Assembly (NCBI GenBank): GCA_900542155.1 | Contig: UQMD01000012.1 | Location: 1 to 64,000, forward strand | DNA: 64,000 bases | Reading direction: 5' to 3' | Source: an uncultured Collinsella sp. | GTDB lineage: Bacteria; Actinomycetota; Coriobacteriia; Coriobacteriales; Coriobacteriaceae | Position numbers and translations under genes: made by a program | In this document: positions 25,182 through 34,312 of the stretch, piece after piece | Layout of the letters: every line of letters starts with the position of its first letter | How positions within the stretch are numbered: position 1 is the stretch's first letter | Notes under the pieces: generated by a model | The model's input: only the letters and a program-made list of their open reading frames with translations | What the model was told of the DNA's origin: nothing | The model's database searches: none

Positions 25182-26486
25182 TTAGATGGTGAACTCGGCG
25201 AAGTTGCGGTCGCCGCCTGCGGTGCCGGTGTCGCCTGTTGCGGCTGCCGGCGCCAGCGCGTCGCCGCCGACGCTTTGCAGCAGCTCGGCCACATTTGCAT
25301 CGGGGTTCTGACACAGGATATCGAGCAGCTCGATAAAGTCACGGATAACCTCACGCGGCGTCAAGTGCGTATCGGCTCCCACGCGGCCGAACTCAATCTT
25401 GAGAAAGTCCACCAAGTCGTTTTCGGCAAGCGTGGGCGTCCAGCCAAAGTAGCCGGCATGGATCTGCATGAGTTTTTCGATGAGCACCAGTAGCTCCTCG
25501 TAGGTGAGTGGCTGCAGGCGGATGATGGGCGCGAGCATGTCCTTAAGGTCTTCGCGCGCAAAGCGGCCCTGAGCGAGTCGGCTGCGCAGGGCCTCGTAGG
25601 AGAACACGCCGCGGCGGCGGTCTTCGATGGAGGTTGGCGTGCCGCCCATGATCATGCCCAGGTACTGCGCCTTGCCCTGGAGCGTGTCGTTGTACATAGT
25701 CAGGATCTTCTCGTAGTTGTATTGGCGCGTGATGGCGTTGGGAATCTTATACAGATTCACGAGCTCGTCGATGAGCACCAGCATGCCTTTGTAGCCACTG
25801 CAAACCAAAAAGCGCGCAATGAGCTTAACGTAGTCGTACCAGTCGTCATCGCTGATGATGGTCGAGGAGCCCAGCTCGGCGCGTGCCTCGCTCTTGGTGC
25901 GGTATTCGCCGCGAATCCATTTGGTCACGCGGCTCATGGTCTCTTCGTCGCCCCCGGATGCGGCCATGCGATAGCGGCGGAGCATGCGGGTGAAGTCGAA
26001 GCCGTGGACCATCTCCTCGAGCGGGGCCAGTTGGGCATTGACGACCGACTCGTCGACGTCGGCACACGAGGCGACCCAGCGATCCAGAATAAGGTTGAGC
26101 GCACCGCCCTCGGGGCGCGTCTTGGTCGAAATATTGCGGATGAGCTCGCGGTAGGTGGCAAGGCCCTGGCCCTGGCCGCCCTGTAGGCGGCGCTCAGGGG
26201 AAAGGTCGGCATCGGCGACCACGAAGCCCTCGCCCATGGCATGCGTTCGGATGGTCTGGAGCAAAAAGCTCTTGCCGGCGCCATAGCGACCGACCAGGAA
26301 ACGGAAGCTTGCGCCGCCGTCGGCGATGAGACTTAGGTCGGTGAGCAGGGCGCGGATCTCGACCTCGCGTCCTACGGTGATGTAGGGAAGGCCAATGCGC
26401 GGGACAACGCCGCCCTTGAGCGAGTTGAGAATGACGGCGGCGACGCGCTTGGGCACGCGGGGTGCTGCGGATGCGGTATCACTCAT
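25182..26486 (-). CDS. BREX-type P-loop ATPase (BrxD-like)
   Basis: A 434-residue ATPase of the family annotated as BREX system ATP-binding domain / BrxD. Walker A GRYGAGKS is at about 66-73 and Walker B in LVLIDELVNL at about 236-245. A SRVTKWIRGEYRTKSEAR segment links them. The start overlaps the upstream TerB_N gene by eight bases. In type 2 BREX, BrxD occurs with the helicase BrxHI; here BrxD and the helicase are present, but no PglX, PglZ, PglW or BrxA/B gene lies nearby. Confidence 0.85.
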   Translation of the reverse strand: MSDTASAAPRVPKRVAAVILNSLKGGVVPRIGLPYITVGREVEIRALLTDLSLIADGGASFRFLVGRYGAGKSFLLQTIRTHAMGEGFVVADADLSPERRLQGGQGQGLATYRELIRNISTKTRPEGGALNLILDRWVASCADVDESVVNAQLAPLEEMVHGFDFTRMLRRYRMAASGGDEETMSRVTKWIRGEYRTKSEARAELGSSTIISDDDWYDYVKLIARFLVCSGYKGMLVLIDELVNLYKIPNAITRQYNYEKILTMYNDTLQGKAQYLGMIMGGTPTSIEDRRRGVFSYEALRSRLAQGRFAREDLKDMLAPIIRLQPLTYEELLVLIEKLMQIHAGYFGWTPTLAENDLVDFLKIEFGRVGADTHLTPREVIRDFIELLDILCQNPDANVAELLQSVGGDALAPAAATGDTGTAGGDRNFAEFTI

Positions 26487-28239
26487 GGTCTAGGTATCCT
26501 CTCACGTCTGCTTCGTAGTCCTCGATAATCTGCGGTCCTGCAGCTCCAAACTCAATTACGGTGTCGCCCACCAGGTCAAAGAGCGCCTCGTTGATGGTAT
26601 CGACGAGCATATCCTCGCTCTGCCCCGACCTCTGGACCGCCGACGCCGCTTGCGTCGTGTTCTGCTCGAGCAGTGCGCGCAGATAGGCGGCTGCAGCGGG
26701 CGCGAGTTCGTTCGCAGCGTCAGCGGAGGCAGTTGCTGCGGACGTGGACGTCGGCGCGAGAAGCGGCGCCACGACACCAAACTGTTCGGTGGATATGGTC
26801 GGCTCGTCGGCATCATCCTGTCCCATGGGCGCTGCGAGCGGCTCGACAATCACATCGGACACGGGCTTGGCTTTTGGCTGCTCGGAGTTCGCCGTATCGA
26901 TCTGTTCGAACACATCGTCCTCGCGCTCCTCATCGATCAAAAGCGCTTCGCGCGTTTGCGCGGCGGCGCTGCGAATATGCCCCAGCTGGCTCAGGTCGAT
27001 ATCGATCTTGACGGGCTGGTGGGCGGCATCCCACGAAAGCCATGCCACAATTTCGTCATCGATAATCTTGGCCAGATATTTGGGGACCTTCTCCTCTTTC
27101 AGGGGATGGGCGGGATCCAGGGCCAGGCGTAGGCGTTGGTCGCAGGCGCGCATCATCTCGCCAAGTTTGCTGCTCTTTTGCCTGCTGCCGTGAATCCGCA
27201 TGCATTCCCAAAAACCGTTTTGGCAACGGTAGATATGGATGGGGTCCAAGCGGTATTCGCAGTCTTCGTGGCGATTGGGCGCAAAGAACACGGCCGAGGC
27301 AAACATGGTGTAGGGCATGGCCGTCTCCTCCCCAAACAAGCTCGCCACGATACCGGTCTTTCGGTGCGTGTCATAGTAGCGCGCCATGCGGACGTACACG
27401 GCACATGCCACGTGGCGCAGGTCGCGATGGTGACTGCGATCGAGTCTTGAGTTATTGAGGTTATACGTGGAGAGGGCGTTGATGGCGGCCATGAGTCGCT
27501 CCTCACGCGCCTCGTCGGGCGGAAGGGGGAGGAGCGGCTCAGAGGATTTACGACGCTTGGGGGCCAGGTCCGACGGCGCCGGTGCAGGTGCAAGGTCTCG
27601 AGCCGAGCGCCGCAGCTCGATAAGGGCGTTATCGAACATGACGGTTTTAGAGTCGCGAAGTAGCTTGGGATCGAGCCCGTGGAAAACGGCGTAGTCTTGC
27701 AGCCATACGCGTGCAAACCGGTCGATGCCGGGCTCAAAGGAGCGATAGGCATCCCAAAAGGCCTTGATTTTGTTGAATCCATCGAGTGGGTTGCCCACGC
27801 CAATGCCGCAGATCAACTCATAGAGATACAGAAAGGCAAAGGACGTAGACGTTTCCTCGACGGTTCCGCGGCGCACTTGGGCACGCCAGGTAAAGTAGCC
27901 GCGCAGTTGCCGGTCGCTCATGGCGTTGTAGGTGGGAAAGTACGACTTAAAGGTGCCGTTGTAGTGACAGTCGTCCTCAAAGTCGGCCATCAGCAGGCCC
28001 TGGCGGTAAAAAAGCTCGGCTTCCGAAAGCCAGCGGCCCGCACCGCCCTTGGGGTCATCCTGCCAGCGCGATATCTCGCGCATTTTACGGTACTGGTCGG
28101 GGAGGAAATTCTGCATCTGTCGGCCGGTTTTGAGAATCGGCTCGTCTGCGTAGGTTTCGTTTGAGAAGCGGGCGGACTGATGGGTCCGGGCCTCGGCCAT
28201 AATGCGCTCGATGAGCATCTTGATGTCCTGGTCGGCCAC
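26479..28239 (-). CDS. TerB_N-domain protein, first gene of the ATPase-helicase operon
   Basis: 586 residues. The first third matches the TerB_N domain (PTYNAMSDRQLRGYFTWRAQVRRG; FAFLYLYELICG), the middle and C-terminal parts look like TerB_C-type helical regions, with a Pro/Ala-rich, poorly conserved linker (about 440-520). GTG start with GAGGAGG upstream. TerB-type domains are linked to membrane-associated stress and phage-defence gene clusters; the tellurite name does not imply tellurite resistance. No transmembrane segment is seen, so the protein is probably cytoplasmic. Confidence 0.75.
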   Translation of the reverse strand: MADQDIKMLIERIMAEARTHQSARFSNETYADEPILKTGRQMQNFLPDQYRKMREISRWQDDPKGGAGRWLSEAELFYRQGLLMADFEDDCHYNGTFKSYFPTYNAMSDRQLRGYFTWRAQVRRGTVEETSTSFAFLYLYELICGIGVGNPLDGFNKIKAFWDAYRSFEPGIDRFARVWLQDYAVFHGLDPKLLRDSKTVMFDNALIELRRSARDLAPAPAPSDLAPKRRKSSEPLLPLPPDEAREERLMAAINALSTYNLNNSRLDRSHHRDLRHVACAVYVRMARYYDTHRKTGIVASLFGEETAMPYTMFASAVFFAPNRHEDCEYRLDPIHIYRCQNGFWECMRIHGSRQKSSKLGEMMRACDQRLRLALDPAHPLKEEKVPKYLAKIIDDEIVAWLSWDAAHQPVKIDIDLSQLGHIRSAAAQTREALLIDEEREDDVFEQIDTANSEQPKAKPVSDVIVEPLAAPMGQDDADEPTISTEQFGVVAPLLAPTSTSAATASADAANELAPAAAAYLRALLEQNTTQAASAVQRSGQSEDMLVDTINEALFDLVGDTVIEFGAAGPQIIEDYEADVRGYLDHE

Positions 28240-28275
28240 CGCTCCTCCTCTCGAACGCAGCTACGGTGACCTCAT

Positions 28276-28281
28276 ATCATA
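28276..28281 (-). promoter_or_regulatory. Candidate -10 box of the TerB_N operon
   Basis: TATGAT on the minus strand, 36 bases upstream of the GTG start; no good -35 is visible. The flanking gap (28240-28326) is otherwise empty. Confidence 0.3.
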
Positions 28282-28326
28282 GCACAGCATCAAACAGATG
28301 TTCGAGATACCGCTGCGTTGATAGAT

Positions 28327-29043
28327 TTAGAACAGGAGGGCGTATATGACGGCGATGACGACGGAGGGAAGCATATTGGCCGTGCGGAAGGTCTGAGGAC
28401 GGATGAGGTTGACGCCGACGCAGAAGATGAGCATGGAGCCTACGAGCGAAAGGCTGTTGAGGGCTGCTGTGGTCATGATGGGGGAGAGCGCGCCGGCAAA
28501 CAACGTGATCGTCCCCTGGAACACGGCGACGGGCAGGGCGGAGAAGATGCAGCCGCGGCCAAGCGAGGCCGTCATGGTGCAGACGATGATGCAGTCCAGT
28601 GCGCCCTTGAGGGCAAGCGTTGACCAGTCGCCGAGCAGGCCGTCCTGGATCGATCCCACAATGGCCATGGCGCCGATGCACACGGTGAGTGAAGTCGAGA
28701 CAAAAGCGTTGGTGAACTCGTTATCGCCCTCACTGCCAGTCTTGCGCTTGAGCCATTCGCCAAGGTTCTCGATGGCGGCCTCCAAGTTGATGGCCTCGCC
28801 GATGAGCGAACCGAGCGTAAATGAGACGATGAGCATGGTGGTACCGGTGGTCGCTAGCGCCTTTCCATCGATGATGAGCATCTTTTGCATGGTGCCGCCC
28901 AGGCCGATAAACAGGACGCACAGCCCCGATGCTTTCATGAGCGTGTCTTGGATGCGCGGTGTAATGAAGCGGCCGCCCGCTAATCCCAAAAGACCGCCCG
29001 CAACTAAAAGCGCAACGTTGATGATTGTTCCCAAGCCCGGCAT
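28327..29043 (-). CDS. DUF554 membrane protein
   Basis: A 238-residue integral membrane protein of the DUF554 family, with about six or seven hydrophobic helices and the glycine-rich start PGLGTIINVALLVAGGLLG. Family members are putative transporters of unknown substrate. The ATG at 29043 has AGGAGGG before it; the longer frame to 29112 lacks a site. Followed on the same strand by the TerB_N operon, but its own stop is 87 bases from that start, so co-transcription is uncertain. Confidence 0.85.
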   Translation of the reverse strand: MPGLGTIINVALLVAGGLLGLAGGRFITPRIQDTLMKASGLCVLFIGLGGTMQKMLIIDGKALATTGTTMLIVSFTLGSLIGEAINLEAAIENLGEWLKRKTGSEGDNEFTNAFVSTSLTVCIGAMAIVGSIQDGLLGDWSTLALKGALDCIIVCTMTASLGRGCIFSALPVAVFQGTITLFAGALSPIMTTAALNSLSLVGSMLIFCVGVNLIRPQTFRTANMLPSVVIAVIYALLF

Positions 29044-29161
29044 GAGCCCTCCTGTATTGATGCCAACGTGGCAATCGTAGCAGAACGAAATGCGAGGCAC
29101 ATCGCGACTCATCTAATACGTTATATAAGTGGTATTAGGAATGATGCGCAGCATTTAAGCC

Positions 29162-30592
29162 TCAGGTGGTTGTCGGGACATAGGGGTAGTAGTCAAAGCG
29201 CAGTGTCATAAGCCGCTGCGGGGATTCAATAGCCGCGGCGATGATATTGGCATCGCGGGCACGATCAAACCCTTCGAGTTCGATCTGATACGAGACGTCT
29301 TGCATAATGTCCAGACGTCGCCAGGCTAGAAGTGTGTCGCCATCGAATTCCAAGGTCTTGCCTCCGTCTGGGGCAACGGCGTATAGACGCAGTTTAGCGG
29401 TGGTTGCAGGGTCGACAACCGTGACCTTTTTAATTTCGTTTCGAGTATTCTTGGCGCCCAACAAGGTGAGCAGCGTTGGGGCCACGACCTCGCCCGATGG
29501 CAAATAGACGACTTCGATGGATTCGGGAAATGCGATGATGGCCGACTTGCGGACGGGCTGATTGGCGGCGGCAACTTCGATGTTTGCAGCATCGATGACC
29601 TCTGTGTGGTCGAGGGCGGCAAGCACGCAGCAGTTACCTTCATCGATCTCCTGAGGATCAGCAAGCCTCAGACTGTCCGCGAGCTCGGGATCGTTTGGAC
29701 CGGTAGCGGGCTCATTCGGTGCTTCGAAAGAAGCTGGGACGCTGTTTGTCGGCGACGGCGTGTCGCCCGCACCTGCTTCTTTGTCCGTGCTCTCTTCTTG
29801 TATGGTTGCGTTGATGGGTTCGTCGTTTGAGGGGAGCGTCTTGGCGTCAAGCGCGGAGGGGACAATCCCGACGGCTCCGGATCCGTTCCACTCCATCTCG
29901 AGAAGCGCCGGGTCGGCAAGAATGCGTTGCCTGCCTAGCGTGTGGGTATCGATCGCAATAGGGCCTGCCTCCGTCCCGCGCGTAAGGCTGAGCGATCCGG
30001 CCGGCTTCTCGAAATGAATGTCTGTGTCTTCGGTACTGGCGGCGTAGAACAGCAGGGATGCTTCTCCCGCCGCGATGGCATCGGTGCCCGCCTTGGTCAG
30101 CCGCAGCGATGCCGTGAATGAGAGGGTGGGCTGCACATCGTCTGCATTCGCGGCGGCGCAGCCCAGACATATACCGCCTCCTTTCTCGAAAAACGCACCG
30201 TCGAAGGCGACCTTCGCTCCGTTCGCCGAGTCATCGACCGAAGCGATATCGATGCGCAACCCCAAATCGCACGGATCGCCATCTGCATCGAGCACAATCG
30301 AGCGCCACGTGCAGACGGCGCACCCCGCCTGGGAGCCGTTTGCCTTGTTCGAACGATTGATATCCACGACTATCGAGCCGTCCGTATTACGACGAAGGCA
30401 TCCCGAGGTTGAGATTGCGGCCTGTGCGAACGAAAAACGCTTGCACGCAATGGCGCTCGACGGATTTGGTGCGGAGCTTAGGGCTGCTGGTAAGGAGTCT
30501 GCCATGACGGGAGTCGCCCAAGCGGCGACAGGCGTTCCGGTTGCGAGCGCGCCGCAGAGTGCGACGACGGGCAAAAGGTTCTTCGATGCCAT
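29162..30592 (-). CDS. Secreted protein of the surface operon, unknown
   Basis: 476 residues with a signal peptide ending near residue 26-31 (LATGTPVAAWA). The mature part begins with a Cys-containing domain (CKRFSFAQ, CAVCTW, CLGCA) followed by an acidic Thr/Pro/Ser-rich linker (about 255-315) and a beta-rich C-terminal half. No sortase motif or C-terminal membrane segment. It is the last gene of the five-gene minus-strand operon; AAGGAG lies 5 bases before the ATG. No family recognised. Confidence 0.7.
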   Translation of the reverse strand: MASKNLLPVVALCGALATGTPVAAWATPVMADSLPAALSSAPNPSSAIACKRFSFAQAAISTSGCLRRNTDGSIVVDINRSNKANGSQAGCAVCTWRSIVLDADGDPCDLGLRIDIASVDDSANGAKVAFDGAFFEKGGGICLGCAAANADDVQPTLSFTASLRLTKAGTDAIAAGEASLLFYAASTEDTDIHFEKPAGSLSLTRGTEAGPIAIDTHTLGRQRILADPALLEMEWNGSGAVGIVPSALDAKTLPSNDEPINATIQEESTDKEAGAGDTPSPTNSVPASFEAPNEPATGPNDPELADSLRLADPQEIDEGNCCVLAALDHTEVIDAANIEVAAANQPVRKSAIIAFPESIEVVYLPSGEVVAPTLLTLLGAKNTRNEIKKVTVVDPATTAKLRLYAVAPDGGKTLEFDGDTLLAWRRLDIMQDVSYQIELEGFDRARDANIIAAAIESPQRLMTLRFDYYPYVPTTT

Positions 30593-30610
30593 GGGGTCTC
30601 CTTAGCTAAT

Positions 30611-30892
30611 TTAGTGTGGCCTGTCCGTGTTTCGTTTCTGGCTGCGTTTGATGTGCAGACCGAGGCCGGCGGTTCCCGCGCCTGCTGCCGTGGCGCCTGC
30701 TGCCAAGAGCCATCGTCTGTCGCCTGTCTGAGCCAACGGTTCCTCGCGGCAGCCGCGGTCGAGCTCCGAGAGGTCGACCGTCACCTGCGTGGCGGCCTGC
30801 GCCTGTTCTTGCTGGGCAAAGGCCATGGCTGGCCCAAACGCTAGGATACTGACGGCGGCGGCCAGGGCGACGGCCTTATGCCGTGTGCGCAC
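30611..30892 (-). CDS. Small sortase-anchored surface protein (LAQTG motif)
   Basis: 93 residues: signal peptide (about 1-26, PAMAFA), a short mature region, then LAQTG at about residues 53-57, a hydrophobic helix (WLLAAGATAAGAGTAGLGL) and a basic tail (KRSQKR). This is a cell-wall sorting signal of the LPXTG type with an unusual Ala in position 2. The mature part before the motif is only about 26 residues. GTG start overlapping the previous gene by 17 bases. Confidence 0.75.
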   Translation of the reverse strand: MRTRHKAVALAAAVSILAFGPAMAFAQQEQAQAATQVTVDLSELDRGCREEPLAQTGDRRWLLAAGATAAGAGTAGLGLHIKRSQKRNTDRPH

Positions 30893-31469
30893 CGGGCTCG
30901 ACCGTCCAGGTGATCGTTGCGACCTGATCGCCTTCGCCGGTTACGCGGAAGATGTCGCGCGTGACGCGGGCGACGTTTCCGCTTGTCTTGAGCTTAATTT
31001 TGTCCGTGCCGCCGGCAATGCCCTGGTAGCCCATGTCGAAGGCTGCATTCTTGGAAAGATCGAGGCCCGTCTCCTGCATTGCGGCGCTGGCGTTCTGGAG
31101 TGCGCCGTTGGGGCCGACCTTAAAGTCGATGGAATTCTGCGCGGTTCCGGCCTTGGCGTCGGCGGCAATGGTCCAGGTGTTCATGGCGTCGATCTTCATG
31201 TTGGTGACATGGATGCCGTAGGCCGAATGATTGTCGATGGTGGTCGCGTCTTCTGAGGGGCCCTGAAGCGTGCCGTCGGCCTTGGCGACGAAGGGAATAA
31301 CCGTCGGAACTTTGAACTCTACGTTGTCGATCTCGGTCCTGACCATTACTTTTGTGGTTCCAACGCGCCCGGCTGCCAGAGCTGGCGTCGGGGCGGCGCC
31401 CATTGCGAGCGCGAGCCCTGCGCCCACGACGAGCGCTCTGGCTCCGTTCATGTTCCTGGTGATGTCCAT
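30876..31469 (-). CDS. Secreted beta-rich protein of the surface operon
   Basis: 197 residues with a signal peptide cleaved after about ALAAG (residue 33), and a mature beta-rich domain of about 160 residues. There is no anchor, so it may be held by its neighbours or be polymerised. The layout of small secreted proteins next to a short LAQTG protein resembles WxL or pilin-like surface clusters, but no diagnostic motif such as WxL or a pilin lysine is visible. Unknown function. Confidence 0.65.
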   Translation of the reverse strand: MDITRNMNGARALVVGAGLALAMGAAPTPALAAGRVGTTKVMVRTEIDNVEFKVPTVIPFVAKADGTLQGPSEDATTIDNHSAYGIHVTNMKIDAMNTWTIAADAKAGTAQNSIDFKVGPNGALQNASAAMQETGLDLSKNAAFDMGYQGIAGGTDKIKLKTSGNVARVTRDIFRVTGEGDQVATITWTVEPGAHTA

Positions 31470-31559
31470 GGTCGTTCCTTTCTATTCGCCGCGGGCCGTC
31501 CCCGCGATGATTGGACGAATGCTGGTGAATTGCGTGCGGTGCCGCGTCGGTCGAAAAAG

Positions 31560-32069
31560 CTAGTTCTCGGCTTGCTCAACCCGTACCTTGACACGTGTCG
31601 GATTGCCGTGGCTGTCGAGGGTCTTGGCATCGAGTGCCTGGATCTCGATGTATGCCTCGCCTTCTTTGATGTCGCCGGCGGGGCACGTCTCGATTGTCTT
31701 GCCGGTCTCGACCACACCGGATTCGTACATGGTCTCGTCGTTTTGGATGACGCGGAATCGCTGGGGAAATTTATTGTCTTGGACGTTTTGCACGTTGACG
31801 CGCAGCTTGCCGTCCTCCTGTAGCTGAGCGACCGGCGCGACCGAAATCGTCATCATGTTGTCGCGGACGATGGCATCGAGCTCATCTTGGATTTCTTGTC
31901 GCGATTTACCCTCTGCCGTCGTGACTGAGGCGCCCGCTTCGGGCACGGGCTGCGACTGCCAGGCGTATAGTCCTACGGCGACAAGGGCGCAGACGATAGC
32001 CAGACAGACAACGACGAGTTTCTTGCGACGCCCCAGTCCTGCGAGGCGGGGCGGCTTCTTCGCACTCAT
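31560..32069 (-). CDS. Membrane-anchored extracellular protein of the surface operon
   Basis: 169 residues: a basic N-terminus, one membrane helix (about 17-35, KLVVVCLAIVCALVAVGLYAW) with no clear cleavage, and an extracytoplasmic domain of about 120 residues rich in beta strands. Its first codons overlap the upstream gene by four bases (ATGA), so it is translated with it. A 90-base gap separates it from the secreted protein downstream. Not recognised. Confidence 0.65.
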   Translation of the reverse strand: MSAKKPPRLAGLGRRKKLVVVCLAIVCALVAVGLYAWQSQPVPEAGASVTTAEGKSRQEIQDELDAIVRDNMMTISVAPVAQLQEDGKLRVNVQNVQDNKFPQRFRVIQNDETMYESGVVETGKTIETCPAGDIKEGEAYIEIQALDAKTLDSHGNPTRVKVRVEQAEN

Positions 32070-32362
32070 GCGGCGTCCTTGGTGGTGTAGACACGTGCGA
32101 ACGTGGACGGGTCCGCTCCAAAGAGCATGTGAAGCATCAGGCGGCGCGAGTAGATGAGCTCGTCAAAGTCGTGAGGGAGCTCGATGTCGTGGATACGCGC
32201 GATGTGGTGGGCGAGCGCCGAGAACGACTCGGGGTCGCAGATAACATCGGTGGTGACGTGGTAGACCGCCGTATCGGGGAACGCCTCTTCGTCGAAAGGC
32301 AGGAGATAGGGATCGTCGTCGACCTCGATGGCGACGCCGTACTGGGGCCAGTAATATGCCAT
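32066..32362 (-). CDS. Small cytoplasmic protein, first gene of the surface operon
   Basis: 98 residues, acidic, with no signal or membrane segment. GGGAGGT lies 6 bases before the ATG. It resembles no family I know; as the first gene of a surface-protein operon it could be a regulator or chaperone-like factor. Confidence 0.6.
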   Translation of the reverse strand: MAYYWPQYGVAIEVDDDPYLLPFDEEAFPDTAVYHVTTDVICDPESFSALAHHIARIHDIELPHDFDELIYSRRLMLHMLFGADPSTFARVYTTKDAA

Positions 32363-32708
32363 GGGAACCTCCCTGCTTCTGGGGCCAAAACTTCTATCGG
32401 TTTTGGCTGTCGATGCCGACCGTATCAGCCGCTACTTGACCAATTTCTGACCAAATGCTTGACGGATTGACATCTCCGCAGGTAAAAGGTGGAAAAAATT
32501 ACTTCAACTTTTTTCGAGCGACAATCGAGCGGTCGGCGACGGCGGGGCGATATGTGTCAAAAGCATCGTCTGCCGAGGAAATCTTGCCGCTCGCCGAATT
32601 GCACGAACGTAAAAATCGCCAATTATGGAGACGGTCTCGAACACGTCGACGAAACGATGCGGTAACATCTCCCTGCAAACACTGTAGTTAGCTAAAGGGG
32701 GAGTTCGC
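32363..32708. promoter_or_regulatory. 346-base divergent control region with TGACCAA repeats
   Basis: Separates the surface operon from the flavin dehydrogenase operon. TGACCAA occurs at 32437-32443 and 32448-32454, exactly 11 bases apart (one helical turn), about 75 bases upstream of the surface operon. This is a plausible operator. An AT-rich stretch (about 32488-32516) lies between. No RNA gene or open frame of credible coding character was found here. Confidence 0.4.
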
Positions 32709-34310
32709 GTGTCTGCAACCATCAAACCCTTCACCGACGAGTTCGAAGAGTATGGCCGCGATGAATCTCGCGCATCGGGCGAAGCATCGAGCATCTCGTT
32801 TCCGACAACGGAAGACGAGGTCCGTGCCATTTTGGAAACGCTCCATGCCGAGCGTGTCCCGGTAACGGTTCAGGGCGCCCGAACCGGCCTTGCCGCCGGT
32901 GCCGTGCCCCACGGTGGGCATATCCTCAATACTTCCCGTATGAATCGCTACTTGGGCCTTCGCCGCGATGAACAAGACCAATTTCTGCTGCGCGTGGAGC
33001 CGGGCGTTGTGCTCTCGGAGCTGCGTAAGCAGCTGAGCAAGAAGGTACTGCCGACCGCTGGTTGGGACCAGGCATCGCTTGAGGCCTACGAGGAGTTCCA
33101 AGAGTCCCCCGAGCAGTTCTTTCCCACCGATCCCACCGAGGCATCTGCCTGTCTGGGCGGCATGGCGGCATGCAACGCCTCCGGCGCCCGCAGCTACGCT
33201 TACGGTCCCATGCGCCCGCATATCACGGGACTCCACGTCGCGCTGGCTGATGGCGATTTGCTTGAGCTTCAGCGCGGCGAGGCTTTTGCCCAGGACCGCC
33301 ACCTGTCGCTCGTGACGGCAGAGGGCCGTACGCTCGAGCTCGATCTTCCCGGCTATACCATGCCCGAGACAAAAAATGCCTCAGGCTATTTCGTTGCGGA
33401 CGATATGGACGCCATCGACCTCTTTATCGGCGCGTGCGGCACGCTCGGCGTTATCACCGAGCTCGAGATTGCCCTGCAGGCGGCGCCTGCGGTCGTTTGG
33501 GGTGTGAGTTGCTTTTTCGATAGCGAGGACAAGGCGGTGTCCTTTACCGATTCCGTGCGCCCTGTCCTGTCCCATGCGGCTGCCATCGAGTACTTCGATG
33601 CTGGCGCCCTGGATATTCTACGTCGCCAGCGCGAGCAGTCGACGGCGTTTGCCTCGCTGCCGGCGCTCGACGACGAGGCAAAGGTCTGTGTCTACGTGGA
33701 GCTCGATTGCGATGACGAGGCGCAGGCGACCGAGGAGCTGTACCACTTGGGATGGGTGCTGGAGCTTGCGGGCGGCCGCGACGATGCGACATGGGTCGCC
33801 CGCACCGAAGTCGATCGCGAGTGCCAGCGGTTCTTCCGCCACGCGGTGCCCGAGAGCGTCAACATGCTCATCGACGAGCGTCGCCGCACCGACCCCACCA
33901 TTACCAAGCTGGGATCGGATATGTCGGTGCCCAATGCACGCCTTGCCGATGTCGTGGCCCTCTATCGCCGCACGCTGGCCGAAAGCGGGCTTGAGTCTGC
34001 TGCCTGGGGACACATCGGGAACAACCATCTGCATGTGAACATCCTGCCGCGCGATGCGCAAGACTACCGTCGTGGTGGAGAGCTCTTTGCCCAGTGGGCT
34101 TCCGAGGTCACGGCCATGGGCGGTGCCGTTTCTGCCGAACACGGCGTCGGCAAGATCAAGGCGGGCTTCTTGGAGACGATGTACGGCCACGAGGCCATGG
34201 TCGAGTCGGCGCGCCTCAAACTCCAGCTCGATCCTGCCGGCCAGCTGGGTCGCGGCAACCTGTTTACGGAGAAGCTCTTGGATGAACTCGTCCAGAAAGG
34301 GGGCGCGTGA
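32709..34310 (+). CDS. FAD-dependent 2-hydroxyacid dehydrogenase (GlcD/LctD-like)
   Basis: 533 residues, FAD-linked oxidase of the vanillyl-alcohol/GlcD family. The FAD pyrophosphate loop is at about 55-72 (VTVQGARTGLAAGAVPHGG) and the C-terminal domain has HIGNNHLHVNILPRD and GGAVSAEHGVGKIKAGFL. It is followed immediately by EtfB and EtfA, the order of the electron-confurcating lactate dehydrogenase LctDBC in acetogens. The substrate could be lactate or a related hydroxyacid. GTG start with GGGGGAG upstream. Confidence 0.85.
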   Translation: MSATIKPFTDEFEEYGRDESRASGEASSISFPTTEDEVRAILETLHAERVPVTVQGARTGLAAGAVPHGGHILNTSRMNRYLGLRRDEQDQFLLRVEPGVVLSELRKQLSKKVLPTAGWDQASLEAYEEFQESPEQFFPTDPTEASACLGGMAACNASGARSYAYGPMRPHITGLHVALADGDLLELQRGEAFAQDRHLSLVTAEGRTLELDLPGYTMPETKNASGYFVADDMDAIDLFIGACGTLGVITELEIALQAAPAVVWGVSCFFDSEDKAVSFTDSVRPVLSHAAAIEYFDAGALDILRRQREQSTAFASLPALDDEAKVCVYVELDCDDEAQATEELYHLGWVLELAGGRDDATWVARTEVDRECQRFFRHAVPESVNMLIDERRRTDPTITKLGSDMSVPNARLADVVALYRRTLAESGLESAAWGHIGNNHLHVNILPRDAQDYRRGGELFAQWASEVTAMGGAVSAEHGVGKIKAGFLETMYGHEAMVESARLKLQLDPAGQLGRGNLFTEKLLDELVQKGGA

Positions 34311-34312
34311 AG

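Noticed and set aside
26479..28239. Tellurite resistance as the function of the TerB_N protein.
   Set aside because: The family name is historical. No TerC, TerD or TerZ-like gene is nearby, and the partners are an ATPase and a helicase.
32455..32691. A 78-codon plus-strand frame in the surface-operon/dehydrogenase gap.
   Set aside because: No ribosome site, no family features, biased toward Arg/Ser as random frames here; better read as a control region.
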